Shown in pieces: positions 32,311-37,845 of a stretch of DNA of 38,701 nucleotides. The stretch covers positions 1-38,701 of the forward strand of contig CAZNYC010000025.1 in assembly GCA_964577175.1 (NCBI GenBank), read 5' to 3'. The notes under the pieces were generated by a model that was not told the DNA's origin, did not search any database, and saw only the letters and a list, made by a program, of their open reading frames with translations. A program made the position numbers and the translations under genes. This DNA comes from BS750m-G62 sp964577175. Its GTDB lineage: Bacteria > Planctomycetota > Phycisphaerae > FEN-1346. The stretch's first letter is position 1; every line of letters starts with the position of its first letter.

Positions 32311-33108
32311 TCACTTGCGGCTCGCCACCATGGGCGCGAGCCGCGCCACCGTCTCCGCGTGCCCCGCAATCATCGGCCGGACCACGTCCTCCCCCGCCAT
32401 GTACGCCATGATGTCGACGTCGGTCCCGTCGAAGTACCGCGTCACGCCGCCGGCGGCCGCGACCATCGCCATGCCGGAGGCGATGTCCCACACGTGCACG
32501 TTCGACAGGACGACGGCGTCCGCATGTCCCGCGGCCACGTACGCCAAATGCCCGACCGTCGTGCCGACGCTCCGCACCTTCCCCGGAAACGAGGCATCCA
32601 GCAGGAACCGCTTGTGGAACCCGGAATCGACGAAGATGGACGACTCGCGGTGGAACGGCTCCGCCGGCCGGAGGGCGGTCGCCTCCAGCGGCGATGGCGG
32701 GTCCGGCGCCATCCGCATGCCGCCGCCGGCGTCGGCCTCGAAGACCTCGCCCGTCACCGGCATGTGGAACCAGCCGGCGACCGCCCGCCCGTCCTCCACG
32801 AGCCCGACCGACACGCCCCATCCCGGCAGGCCGGAGGCGTACGACGCCGTGCCGTCGATCGGGTCCAGCACCCACACCCGGCGGGCCTTCGGCGGGCCTC
32901 GGCCGACGCCTTCCTCCTCGGCCACGATCCCGTCATCCGGGTACCGTTTGTGGAGGGCGTCGATGAGGGCCGCCTGGACAGCCAGGTCGGCGTCGGTGAC
33001 GAACGAGCGGTCGGCCTTGCGATGGACGCCGGCCCCGGCGCGCATGTGGACGGCCGTCTCCCCCGCCGCCAGAACGAGGTCGCGGATGGCCTGCATCTCG
33101 TCGGACAT
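32311..33108 (-). CDS. Inositol-monophosphatase-family phosphatase
   Basis: 265-residue Li-sensitive-type metal phosphatase family protein. Metal-binding motifs are intact: VTDADL (37-42), EEE (64-66), the signature DPIDGT (82-87) and VWDIASGMAMVAAAGG towards the C-terminus. Members hydrolyse inositol 1-phosphate, histidinol phosphate or 3'-phosphoadenosine 5'-phosphate; sequence alone does not tell which. I start at ATG 33108 (MSDEMQAIRD); the upstream in-frame stretch is Arg-rich and non-conserved. No clear Shine-Dalgarno. It lies alone between repeat-filled gaps. Confidence 0.9.
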   Translation of the reverse strand: MSDEMQAIRDLVLAAGETAVHMRAGAGVHRKADRSFVTDADLAVQAALIDALHKRYPDDGIVAEEEGVGRGPPKARRVWVLDPIDGTASYASGLPGWGVSVGLVEDGRAVAGWFHMPVTGEVFEADAGGGMRMAPDPPSPLEATALRPAEPFHRESSIFVDSGFHKRFLLDASFPGKVRSVGTTVGHLAYVAAGHADAVVLSNVHVWDIASGMAMVAAAGGVTRYFDGTDVDIMAYMAGEDVVRPMIAGHAETVARLAPMVASRK

Positions 33109-33201
33109 GGTGTGGAACCCTTTCCCGGCCCGGCTGCGGCCCCGATGCCGCAGGCTGAGCCCCACACCTTACCGCCTCGCGCGGCCGATGTCCAGGTGCG
33201 C

Positions 33202-33218
33202 CTTGCCCGGCCGGGAGA
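33202..33218 (-). repeat. Truncated CAAGA-loop hairpin repeat
   Basis: The minus strand reads TCTCCCGGCCGGGCAAG, identical to the first 17 bases of the 33-bp repeat at 1586-1618. The second arm is missing. Confidence 0.6.
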
Positions 33219-33229
33219 TGCGCCGCTTT

Positions 33230-33300
33230 GCGTGGCCCGGACGGCTCGTCCGGCCGGTAAGGCATATCGACCCGGTTGGACACGCCAACCGGGCACCACC
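33230..33300 (-). repeat. Two-hairpin element, copy 1
   Basis: Two hairpins in tandem: 33236-33258 (imperfect arms, loop CTCGT) and 33271-33293 (CCCGGTTGG/CCAACCGGG, loop ACACG), with spacer TAAGGCATATCGA. Read on the minus strand it matches the element at 37646-37715 in hairpin order, spacer (TCGATATGCCTTA against TCGATATCCCTTC) and flanks. Confidence 0.75.
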
Positions 33301-33312
33301 AACGCGGGGGCG

Positions 33313-33981
33313 CTACGGCCCCGCAACCTCAACCGCCAGATCCCGCCAGTGCCGGATATGTCGCCAGCCCCGGCGGCCGAAGAGCGCCCCGCCGACGGCC
33401 GCCCGGATCCGTTTGCCGAGCGGCGGCCGTTCGTCCCAACGCAGCAGCGTCTCGTACCGCCACGCGTCGGCGGCGGCGTCCGGATCGTCCAGCGGTGCCT
33501 TCAGCCCCAGGGCGAAGACGAGTCGCGGCGTCTTCGGATGCCCCTGCCAGCCTACGAGGACGCACGGGAAGCCCCCCATCAGCCGCGCCAGCGCCCGCGG
33601 CGTGAACCGCCAGTAATCGTCCGGATACGCGTGGATGTGGAACTCGAACGGGGCCGTCACCAGGGCCAGGCCGTCCGGGGCGGCCACGCGGCACAATTCC
33701 TCCGCCCCCTGCCGCACTTCCCATGCGTGCTCGAAGACGTTCGTGCAGATGACCGTGCCCGCGGCGGCGTCCGGAAGAGGCAGGGCCTCGATGCGGCCGG
33801 CCACGTCCACGCCGGGGCCGGTCATCATGTCGCACCCGATGAACGTCCTGCCGCCGAAGAGCGGCCGGAGGTCGCCCACGGCCTCGGCCTGGACCTGGAG
33901 CGACCCGACTTCCAGGACGGGCTCCGGCGGCTGAAAGACCTCGACGGCCGACTGCACCAACGCCCGGGTTAATGCGTCCAC
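33313..33981 (-). CDS. Class I SAM-dependent methyltransferase
   Basis: 222-residue protein of the Methyltransf_11 type. VLEVGSLQVQ is a degenerate motif I (E-V-G-S in place of E-x-G-x-G), followed by FIGCDMMTGPGVD (motif II acid), LPLPDAAAGTVICTNVFEHA (motif III/IV) and LCRVAAPDGLALVTAPFEFH (post-IV). The C-terminal part FHIHAYPDDYWRFTPRALAR is typical of methyltransferases near glycosyltransferase clusters, but no such genes are here. I start at GTG 33981: AAGGAGG lies five bases upstream, whereas the longer frame begins in a GGGAGAGGG repeat. Substrate unknown. Confidence 0.82.
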   Translation of the reverse strand: MDALTRALVQSAVEVFQPPEPVLEVGSLQVQAEAVGDLRPLFGGRTFIGCDMMTGPGVDVAGRIEALPLPDAAAGTVICTNVFEHAWEVRQGAEELCRVAAPDGLALVTAPFEFHIHAYPDDYWRFTPRALARLMGGFPCVLVGWQGHPKTPRLVFALGLKAPLDDPDAAADAWRYETLLRWDERPPLGKRIRAAVGGALFGRRGWRHIRHWRDLAVEVAGP

Positions 33982-34005
33982 GCTATCCTCCTTATGGCTT
34001 GTCTT

Positions 34006-34040
34006 CCCTCTGCCCTGGTGGGAGAGGGTCCGGGTGAGGG
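34006..34040. repeat. GGGAGAGGG element, copy 1
   Basis: CCCTCTGCCC (34006-34015), then GGGAGAGGGT and the tail CCGGGTGAGGG. Similar elements, two in reverse orientation, occur at 34179-34216 and 37033-37067. Confidence 0.7.
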
Positions 34041-34050
34041 GGTGGCATGA

Positions 34051-34064
34051 CCACGCTTGCGTGG
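34051..34064. repeat. Small hairpin CCACGC-TT-GCGTGG
   Basis: Perfect 6-bp stem with a two-base loop, part of the hairpin array. Confidence 0.5.
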
Positions 34065-34074
34065 CCATGGATCA

Positions 34075-34102
34075 GCGCGGCGGGCCGTCTTACCCGCCGC
34101 GC
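34075..34102. repeat. GCGCGGCGGG hairpin
   Basis: GCGCGGCGGG/CCCGCCGCGC, 10 perfect pairs, loop CCGTCTTA. Shares its last four bases with the next hairpin. Confidence 0.75.
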
Positions 34103-34126
34103 GGTGCCCCGTCTTGGGCACCGCGC
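34099..34126. repeat. GCGCGGTGCCC hairpin
   Basis: GCGCGGTGCCC (34099-34109) and GGGCACCGCGC (34116-34126), 11 perfect pairs, loop CGTCTT. Confidence 0.75.
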
Positions 34127-34153
34127 ATAATCACCCATGGCCCCCCCCACATC

Positions 34154-34170
34154 GGGTGGCCATGCCACCC
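34154..34170. repeat. GGGTGGC-CAT-GCCACCC hairpin
   Basis: Seven perfect pairs with a three-base loop, within the hairpin array. Confidence 0.5.
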
Positions 34171-34178
34171 GGCGCATT

Positions 34179-34216
34179 CACCCTCATCCCATCCCTCTCC
34201 CGTCAAGGGAGAGGGA
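34179..34216. repeat. GGGAGAGGG element, copy 2
   Basis: CACCCTCATCCCATCCCTCTCCC followed by GTCAAGGGAGAGGGA in reverse orientation to copy 1: TCCCTCTCC/GGAGAGGGA can pair. Confidence 0.7.
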
Positions 34217-34218
34217 GT

Positions 34219-34243
34219 GCCGCAGCACGCCGCGGCCTACGCA
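34219..34243. repeat. GCCGCGGCCTAC repeat, copy 2
   Basis: Matches window bases 1-25 with one mismatch. Confidence 0.6.
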
Positions 34244-34269
34244 CTGTCGGGTCCCCCAAATCTGGCGGT

Positions 34270-34302
34270 TCTCCCGGCCGGGCAAGACCGGCCGGGCCAC
34301 AC
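34270..34302 (+). repeat. CAAGA-loop hairpin repeat, copy 2
   Basis: Identical over 33 bases to 1586-1618: arms CCCGGCCGG/CCGGCCGGG, loop GCAAGA, tail CCACAC. Confidence 0.85.
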
Positions 34303-34334
34303 GCGCCTGGCCGCTGCTTGCCGCTTGCACGTGC

Positions 34335-34358
34335 CACGGCGGGTCTTGTCCCGCCGTG
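34335..34358 (-). repeat. CAAGA-loop hairpin repeat, copy 3
   Basis: Arms CACGGCGGG (34335-34343) and CCCGCCGTG (34350-34358), nine perfect pairs; loop TCTTGT, which is ACAAGA on the minus strand. Confidence 0.75.
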
Positions 34359-34379
34359 ATCGTTCCTCGCCGTGCGCCA

Positions 34380-34399
34380 CGGCCGGACAAGACCGGCCG
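34380..34399 (+). repeat. CAAGA-loop hairpin repeat, copy 4
   Basis: Arms CGGCCGG and CCGGCCG, loop ACAAGA. Confidence 0.7.
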
Positions 34400-34428
34400 C
34401 GGCGCCTTCGTGTTATGCTCCCGCTGGC

Positions 34429-35169
34429 TTACCTGTCCCCCTTGCCCGCGAGGCGATACGGCACCTCCAGGCCGTGGGCGGCGGCGAGAGCCGCGTCGGC
34501 CAGGACCGTCCGGGTCGGCCCGTCGGCGACGACGTGGCCGGCGTCGATCACGACGGTCCGCTCGCACGTTTCGACGGCCAGGTCGAGGTCGTGGGTGACG
34601 ACCAGGAGTGTCGCCTCCAGGCCGTTCAGGAGGTCGATGAGCCGCCGCCGTCCGCGCGGGTCGAGGTCGGCCGACGGTTCGTCCAGGACGAAGATCTGCG
34701 GCCGCATCGCGAGTACGGTCGCCAAGGCCGCCCGCCGTTTCTCGCCCACCGACAGGTGGTAGGGCGCCCGGTCGTCGAACCCATCGAGGCCGACGGCCCC
34801 GAGCGCCTCGCGGACGCGGGCGTCGACCTCCTCCGGCGCGAGGCCCATCGTCGCCGGGCCGAACGCCACGTCGTCCGCCAGGCGGGGCATGAACAGTTGA
34901 TCGTCGGCGTTCTGGAACACGAGGCCGAGGTGCCGGCGGACGTCGCGGGCCGAGCCGGGCGTCAGCGTGTGGCCGGCCACGCGGACGGTCCCCTCGGCCC
35001 GCAGGAACCCCGCCATCGCCAGCACGAGCGTGCTCTTGCCGGCACCGTTCGGTCCGGCCAGGGCCACCCGCTCGCCGGGGGCGACGGCGAACGTGACGCC
35101 GTCCAGGGCTTGGGCCCCCGTCGGGTACCGGTACCGGACCTGGTCGAACTGGACGATCGGCTCAGCCAT
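34429..35169 (-). CDS. cbiO: ECF-type cobalt/nickel transporter ATP-binding protein
   Basis: Cytoplasmic ATPase of the nickel/cobalt ECF importer, 246 residues. Walker A GPNGAGKST (39-47), Q-loop region FQNADDQLF (typical of ECF ATPases), signature LSVGEKRR (139-146) and Walker B FVLDEPSADLDP (160-171) with TLLVVTHDLDLA. I start at ATG 35169, which overlaps the cbiQ stop by eight bases; the longer frame lies within cbiQ. It is last in the nikR-cbiM-PDGLE-cbiQ-cbiO unit. With NikR as regulator, nickel is the likelier substrate. Confidence 0.95.
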   Translation of the reverse strand: MAEPIVQFDQVRYRYPTGAQALDGVTFAVAPGERVALAGPNGAGKSTLVLAMAGFLRAEGTVRVAGHTLTPGSARDVRRHLGLVFQNADDQLFMPRLADDVAFGPATMGLAPEEVDARVREALGAVGLDGFDDRAPYHLSVGEKRRAALATVLAMRPQIFVLDEPSADLDPRGRRRLIDLLNGLEATLLVVTHDLDLAVETCERTVVIDAGHVVADGPTRTVLADAALAAAHGLEVPYRLAGKGDR

Positions 35170-35947
35170 AGAGCACCCGGTCCGCGACCACGAGGGCGAT
35201 ACTTGCAACGAGGACGCCGGCCGCGAAGCCCCAATCCGCGAGGCGGGCGCGGCCCCGGCGGGGGGCGTGGAGCGTGCCGTCGAACCCCCGGGCGGCCATG
35301 GCGCGGTAGATGCGTTCGGCCCGGTCCCACGAGCGGAGAAAGAGGATGCCGACGACGCCGGCCCGGCTCCGCCATCGGAGCCGCCACGGCCCGAGCCGGG
35401 CGTCGCGGGCGGCGCGGGCCATCCGCATGTGCATCCCCTCGTCCATCAGGACCCACAGGTACCGATACAGGACGGCGAGTTGGGTCACGAAGACGGGCGG
35501 CACGCGGAGGCGCGCGAGGCCCTGCAAGAGGTCATGGAACCGGGTCGTGGCCAGCAGCAGGAGCGTCGCCCACGAGCAGAGGAGGAACTTCGCCAGCAGG
35601 TGCCCCGCCCGCACGAGGCCCTCGCGCGTGACGACGATCTCGGCGCCCCCGACCGGCCATCGCCACAGGGTCTCGCCCGGTTCGAAAAACGGAAACAGCA
35701 CCACCAGCACCACCGCAAACGGCGACACGACCGCCAGCCGGCGGAGCGTGTACCGCAACGGCGTCCGGCTGACGGCGTGGTAGACGGCCAGGGCGACGGC
35801 CACGGGGGCGAGCGGACGAAACCGGTCCCGCGTCACGAGGACGACCGCCAGGACGACCGCCAGCAGCGCGACCGTCTTGGCGGCCGGGTCCAGACGGTGG
35901 GCCGCCGTCGACCGGTTCGCGAAATGGTCCAGCATGATGTGATGCAC
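35162..35947 (-). CDS. cbiQ: ECF-type cobalt/nickel transporter transmembrane protein CbiQ
   Basis: Scaffold (T) subunit joining the substrate-binding CbiM to the ATPase, 261 residues with about five TM segments. Visible elements: RLDPAAKTVALLAVVLAV (first TM), HDLLQGLARLRVPPVFVTQL, and the two Ala-Arg coupling motifs, MARAARDARLG and YRAMAARGFDG, which fit the ATPase groove. The start is either GTG 35947 or ATG 35935; neither has a strong ribosome site, so the first four residues are uncertain. A GC-rich hairpin (36001-36028) lies in the 101-base gap before it. Confidence 0.93.
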   Translation of the reverse strand: MHHIMLDHFANRSTAAHRLDPAAKTVALLAVVLAVVLVTRDRFRPLAPVAVALAVYHAVSRTPLRYTLRRLAVVSPFAVVLVVLFPFFEPGETLWRWPVGGAEIVVTREGLVRAGHLLAKFLLCSWATLLLLATTRFHDLLQGLARLRVPPVFVTQLAVLYRYLWVLMDEGMHMRMARAARDARLGPWRLRWRSRAGVVGILFLRSWDRAERIYRAMAARGFDGTLHAPRRGRARLADWGFAAGVLVASIALVVADRVLYG

Positions 35948-36000
35948 GGGCTGCCCTGCGTCCCTGGGGGGACGATGCGGCTTCCGGTACGCGATTTCGC

Positions 36001-36028
36001 GCGCGGTGGGTTTCCCGGCCCGCCGCGC
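36001..36028. repeat. GCGCGGTGGG hairpin between the PDGLE gene and cbiQ
   Basis: GCGCGGTGGG (36001-36010) pairs with CCCGCCGCGC (36019-36028), one wobble. It is in the transcribed spacer upstream of cbiQ. Confidence 0.65.
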
Positions 36029-36048
36029 TCACCCTGGCGTTGGTCGTC

Positions 36049-36348
36049 CTACGAGGCCCGGCGTCGGATGAGGCGTCCCACGCCCAGCAGGATGGCGAGC
36101 ACGAGGACGCTTCCGGCGACGCCGGCGGCGGCGTTGGCCCAGAATCCCCCGCCCAGCCATTTCAGGCGGTACTCCTCGAACGCCACGGGCGGCGCCTCGA
36201 CGCCCTCGTAGCGCGCCTCGGCGCCGATTCGCTCTTGCGTCTTCTCCAAGCCGTCGGGATGCGTGGACGCAAAGTACGAAACCACCCCGCCCACCACGAG
36301 GGCGGCGACCACGCCGACGATCAACGTATTGCGGTTGTACCGGGTCAC
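36049..36348 (-). CDS. PDGLE-domain protein (CbiN-like small subunit of the Ni/Co transporter)
   Basis: 99-residue membrane protein with TM segments at about 8-26 and 70-91 and the family motif STHPDGLEKTQE (28-39) just after the first TM. PDGLE proteins accompany or are fused to CbiM and stand in for CbiN, the small subunit that helps metal insertion. I start at GTG 36348, giving a GTGA overlap with the cbiM stop; a longer same-frame extension lies antisense-like within cbiM and is Arg/Gly-rich. Short C-terminal tail GRLIRRRAS. Confidence 0.9.
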   Translation of the reverse strand: MTRYNRNTLIVGVVAALVVGGVVSYFASTHPDGLEKTQERIGAEARYEGVEAPPVAFEEYRLKWLGGGFWANAAAGVAGSVLVLAILLGVGRLIRRRAS

Positions 36349-37013
36349 GCGGGGGCGCCCTCCGCTTGGGGAAGCACGTCCGGGAAAACCGCTTCGCGGC
36401 GGAACTTCAGGACGTATTGGACGACGGCAACCGACGCCGCCCCCTCGATCAAGCCGATGAGCAGGTGGATGCCGTCCATAACGGCCAGGGCCTGCCAGAA
36501 GCCGACGTTCTCGGCCACGGCGCCGGAGATCCAGAGGAGCACGAGGACGATGGTGGCCCCGGCCAGGACGACGACCGCGCCGCCGACGAGGGTGCACACG
36601 TCGGCCAGGCGGCCCCCCTTCTGCCACAGCCGCCGCACGCCCGTTCCGGCCAAGGCCGGGAGAATCCCCATGATCAGGAGGTTTGCCCCGAGGGCGTCGA
36701 TACCCCCGTCCTGGAACACCAGGGCCTGCACCACCAGGACCGACGCCATGACGACGACCGCCAGGGGCATGCCCAGGAGCACGCCCAGGAGGAAGCCTCC
36801 GCCCAGGTGCCCGCTGGTGCCCGGCACGAGCGGCACCGGGAAATTGACCATCTGGGCGGCAAAGACGAACGCGCCCATCACGCCCATCAGGACGACGCGG
36901 CGGTCGTCGAGCCGGCGGTTCGCCACGGCCAGCGACACCGCCAGCGCCCCCCCGCTCACCGCCGCCGTCGAGGTCCAGACGGCGGGAGACAGAAATCCGG
37001 GAGCGATGTGCAC
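36345..37013 (-). CDS. cbiM: ECF-type cobalt/nickel transporter substrate-binding subunit CbiM
   Basis: Metal-specific S-component, 222 residues, about six or seven TM. The start is VHIAPGFLS: in CbiM/NikM the N-terminal Met-His (His2) itself binds the metal, and this fixes the start at GTG 37013, where AAGGA lies seven bases upstream. The longer frame reads through a GGGAGAGGG repeat (37033-37067). Other conserved parts are FAAQMVNFPVPLVPGTSGHL (the metal-site loop with conserved His), DGGIDALGANLLIMG and the DGIHLLIGLIEG segment near the C-terminus. It follows nikR by 66 bases. Confidence 0.94.
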   Translation of the reverse strand: MHIAPGFLSPAVWTSTAAVSGGALAVSLAVANRRLDDRRVVLMGVMGAFVFAAQMVNFPVPLVPGTSGHLGGGFLLGVLLGMPLAVVVMASVLVVQALVFQDGGIDALGANLLIMGILPALAGTGVRRLWQKGGRLADVCTLVGGAVVVLAGATIVLVLLWISGAVAENVGFWQALAVMDGIHLLIGLIEGAASVAVVQYVLKFRREAVFPDVLPQAEGAPA

Positions 37014-37032
37014 GATCGTGTCCTTCTTCTTT

Positions 37033-37067
37033 CCCCTCACCCTACCCTCTCCCACAGGGGCAGAGGG
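37033..37067. repeat. GGGAGAGGG element, copy 3
   Basis: CCCCTCACCCTACCCTCTCC followed by CACAGGGGCAGAGGG, the reverse orientation of 34006-34040. It occupies the nikR-cbiM spacer. Confidence 0.65.
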
Positions 37068-37079
37068 ATAAGCCACCGC

Positions 37080-37496
37080 CTACGGCAGTTCGTCGGCGGC
37101 CGTGGCGACGACGCGTCCGTGCTTCACGCCGCGGGCGGAGATCAGGCGGTCCGCCAGCCGCTGAATCCGCGCCGGCTCGCCGCGCATCACGATCACCTCC
37201 AGGCACATGCGGTGCGTCAGGTGGACGTGCATCGTGGAGTGGACGAGGTCGTCGTGGTCGTGCTGGAGGTCGGTCAGGCGCTGGCCGGCCTCCCGCACGT
37301 GATGGTCGTAGACGAGGGTCAGCGTGGCCACGGACGTGCCGGTCCGGTCATCCCAGGACTCTCGGACCTGCTCGGCCCGGATGAAATCGCGGATGGCCTC
37401 GCTGCGGTTGGCGTAACCGCGGCGCTCGATGATGCCGTCGAGGGCGGTCAGCAGGTCGCGGCCCATCGACACGCCGAAACGTACCAGTTCGTTCAT
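37080..37496 (-). CDS. nikR: Nickel-responsive transcriptional regulator NikR
   Basis: Ribbon-helix-helix repressor with an ACT-like metal domain, 138 residues. The N-terminal MNELVRFGVSMGRDLLTALD and RSEAIRDFIR form the DNA-binding fold. High-affinity nickel ligands line up with E. coli NikR: His79, His90, His92 and Cys98 in HVHLTHRMCLE. GAGG lies seven bases before the ATG. A four-codon mini-frame (ATGAACGAGTGA) lies just upstream and repeats the first codons of nikR. It heads the transporter operon, and its promoter carries a NikR-like palindrome, so autorepression by nickel is expected. Confidence 0.95.
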   Translation of the reverse strand: MNELVRFGVSMGRDLLTALDGIIERRGYANRSEAIRDFIRAEQVRESWDDRTGTSVATLTLVYDHHVREAGQRLTDLQHDHDDLVHSTMHVHLTHRMCLEVIVMRGEPARIQRLADRLISARGVKHGRVVATAADELP

Positions 37497-37515
37497 GGAT
37501 TCGCCTCACTCGTTC

Positions 37516-37543
37516 ATGGCACAGCATAGCCAGGGGGTGCCAC
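37516..37543 (-). promoter_or_regulatory. Probable NikR operator
   Basis: On the minus strand GTGGCAC (37543-37537), 14 bases, GTGCCAT (37522-37516). The half-sites are inverted with one mismatch and the spacing equals the GTG...-N14-...CAC form reported for NikR sites outside enterobacteria. It covers the -10 and the transcription start. Confidence 0.6.
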
Positions 37544-37552
37544 GTGTGTCAA
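37523..37552 (-). promoter_or_regulatory. Sigma-70-type promoter of the nikR-cbi operon
   Basis: Minus strand -35 TTGACA (37552-37547, perfect), 18-bp spacer, -10 TATGCT (37528-37523). Start of transcription near 37516, about 20 bases before nikR. Confidence 0.7.
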
Positions 37553-37592
37553 GGATTTGCCCCGCGCGGGATTTCGCAAGCGGTGCGTCCCG

Positions 37593-37642
37593 CGCGGCGG
37601 GTCGGAGCCTGTCCCGACCGGCGCACAGGGGCACCCGCCGCG
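37593..37642. repeat. GCGCGG-CGGGT palindrome, copy 3
   Basis: Arms CGCGGCGGGT (37593-37602) and ACCCGCCGCG (37633-37642), with GTCGGAGCCTGTCCCGAC inside. The inner 18 bases equal those of 32136-32153. Confidence 0.8.
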
Positions 37643-37645
37643 TTT

Positions 37646-37715
37646 GTGTGGCCCGGTTGGCTTGTCCAACCGGGTCGATATCCCTTCCCGGGCGGACGCG
37701 CCGGCCGGGCCACAC
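37646..37715 (+). repeat. Two-hairpin element with 11-bp terminal inverted repeats, copy 2
   Basis: Ends GTGTGGCCCGG (37646-37656) and CCGGGCCACAC (37705-37715) are perfect inverted repeats. Inside are hairpin 37652-37674 (CCCGGTTGG/CCAACCGGG, loop CTTGT), spacer TCGATATCCCTTC-like, and hairpin 37687-37709 (CCCGGGCGG/CCGGCCGGG, one mismatch, loop ACGCG). Matches 33230-33300 in reverse. Confidence 0.8.
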
Positions 37716-37724
37716 GCCGGAAAG

Positions 37725-37747
37725 CACTGGCGGGCAAGCCGCCAGTG
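37725..37747 (+). repeat. CAAG-loop hairpin repeat, copy 5
   Basis: Arms CACTGGCGG (37725-37733) and CCGCCAGTG (37739-37747), nine perfect pairs, loop GCAAG. Confidence 0.75.
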
Positions 37748-37845
37748 GCACCCGGCGCGCTGAGGTCCGGTCTGAGCGACCCCGGAATCGGGATTTGAAC
37801 CCGTTTTTTATGGCGAGCCCTTTTCGCCGTCTCCATAATGCCGCC

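Larger units (their letters stand above)
33982..34428. other. Non-coding hairpin-array gap between the methyltransferase and cbiO
   Basis: 447 bases with no supported gene but at least ten separate inverted-repeat units of several families, listed individually. Frames through it encode only Arg/Pro/Gly-rich repeat translation. Confidence 0.7.

Noticed and set aside
33982..34428. CRISPR array
   Set aside because: Repeats are palindromes of several families at irregular spacing, not identical repeats with unique equal-length spacers, and no cas genes are present.
34137..34598. Possible small gene in the gap before cbiO
   Set aside because: The frame is made of hairpin repeats at its start and antisense to cbiO at its end, with no ribosome site or recognisable protein features.
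37782..37803. tRNA-like T-arm on the minus strand (GGGTTCAAATCCC)
   Set aside because: The T-loop word is good, but there is no matching acceptor 5' strand, D-arm or anticodon arm within tRNA distance. At most it is a remnant of a tRNA 3' end.
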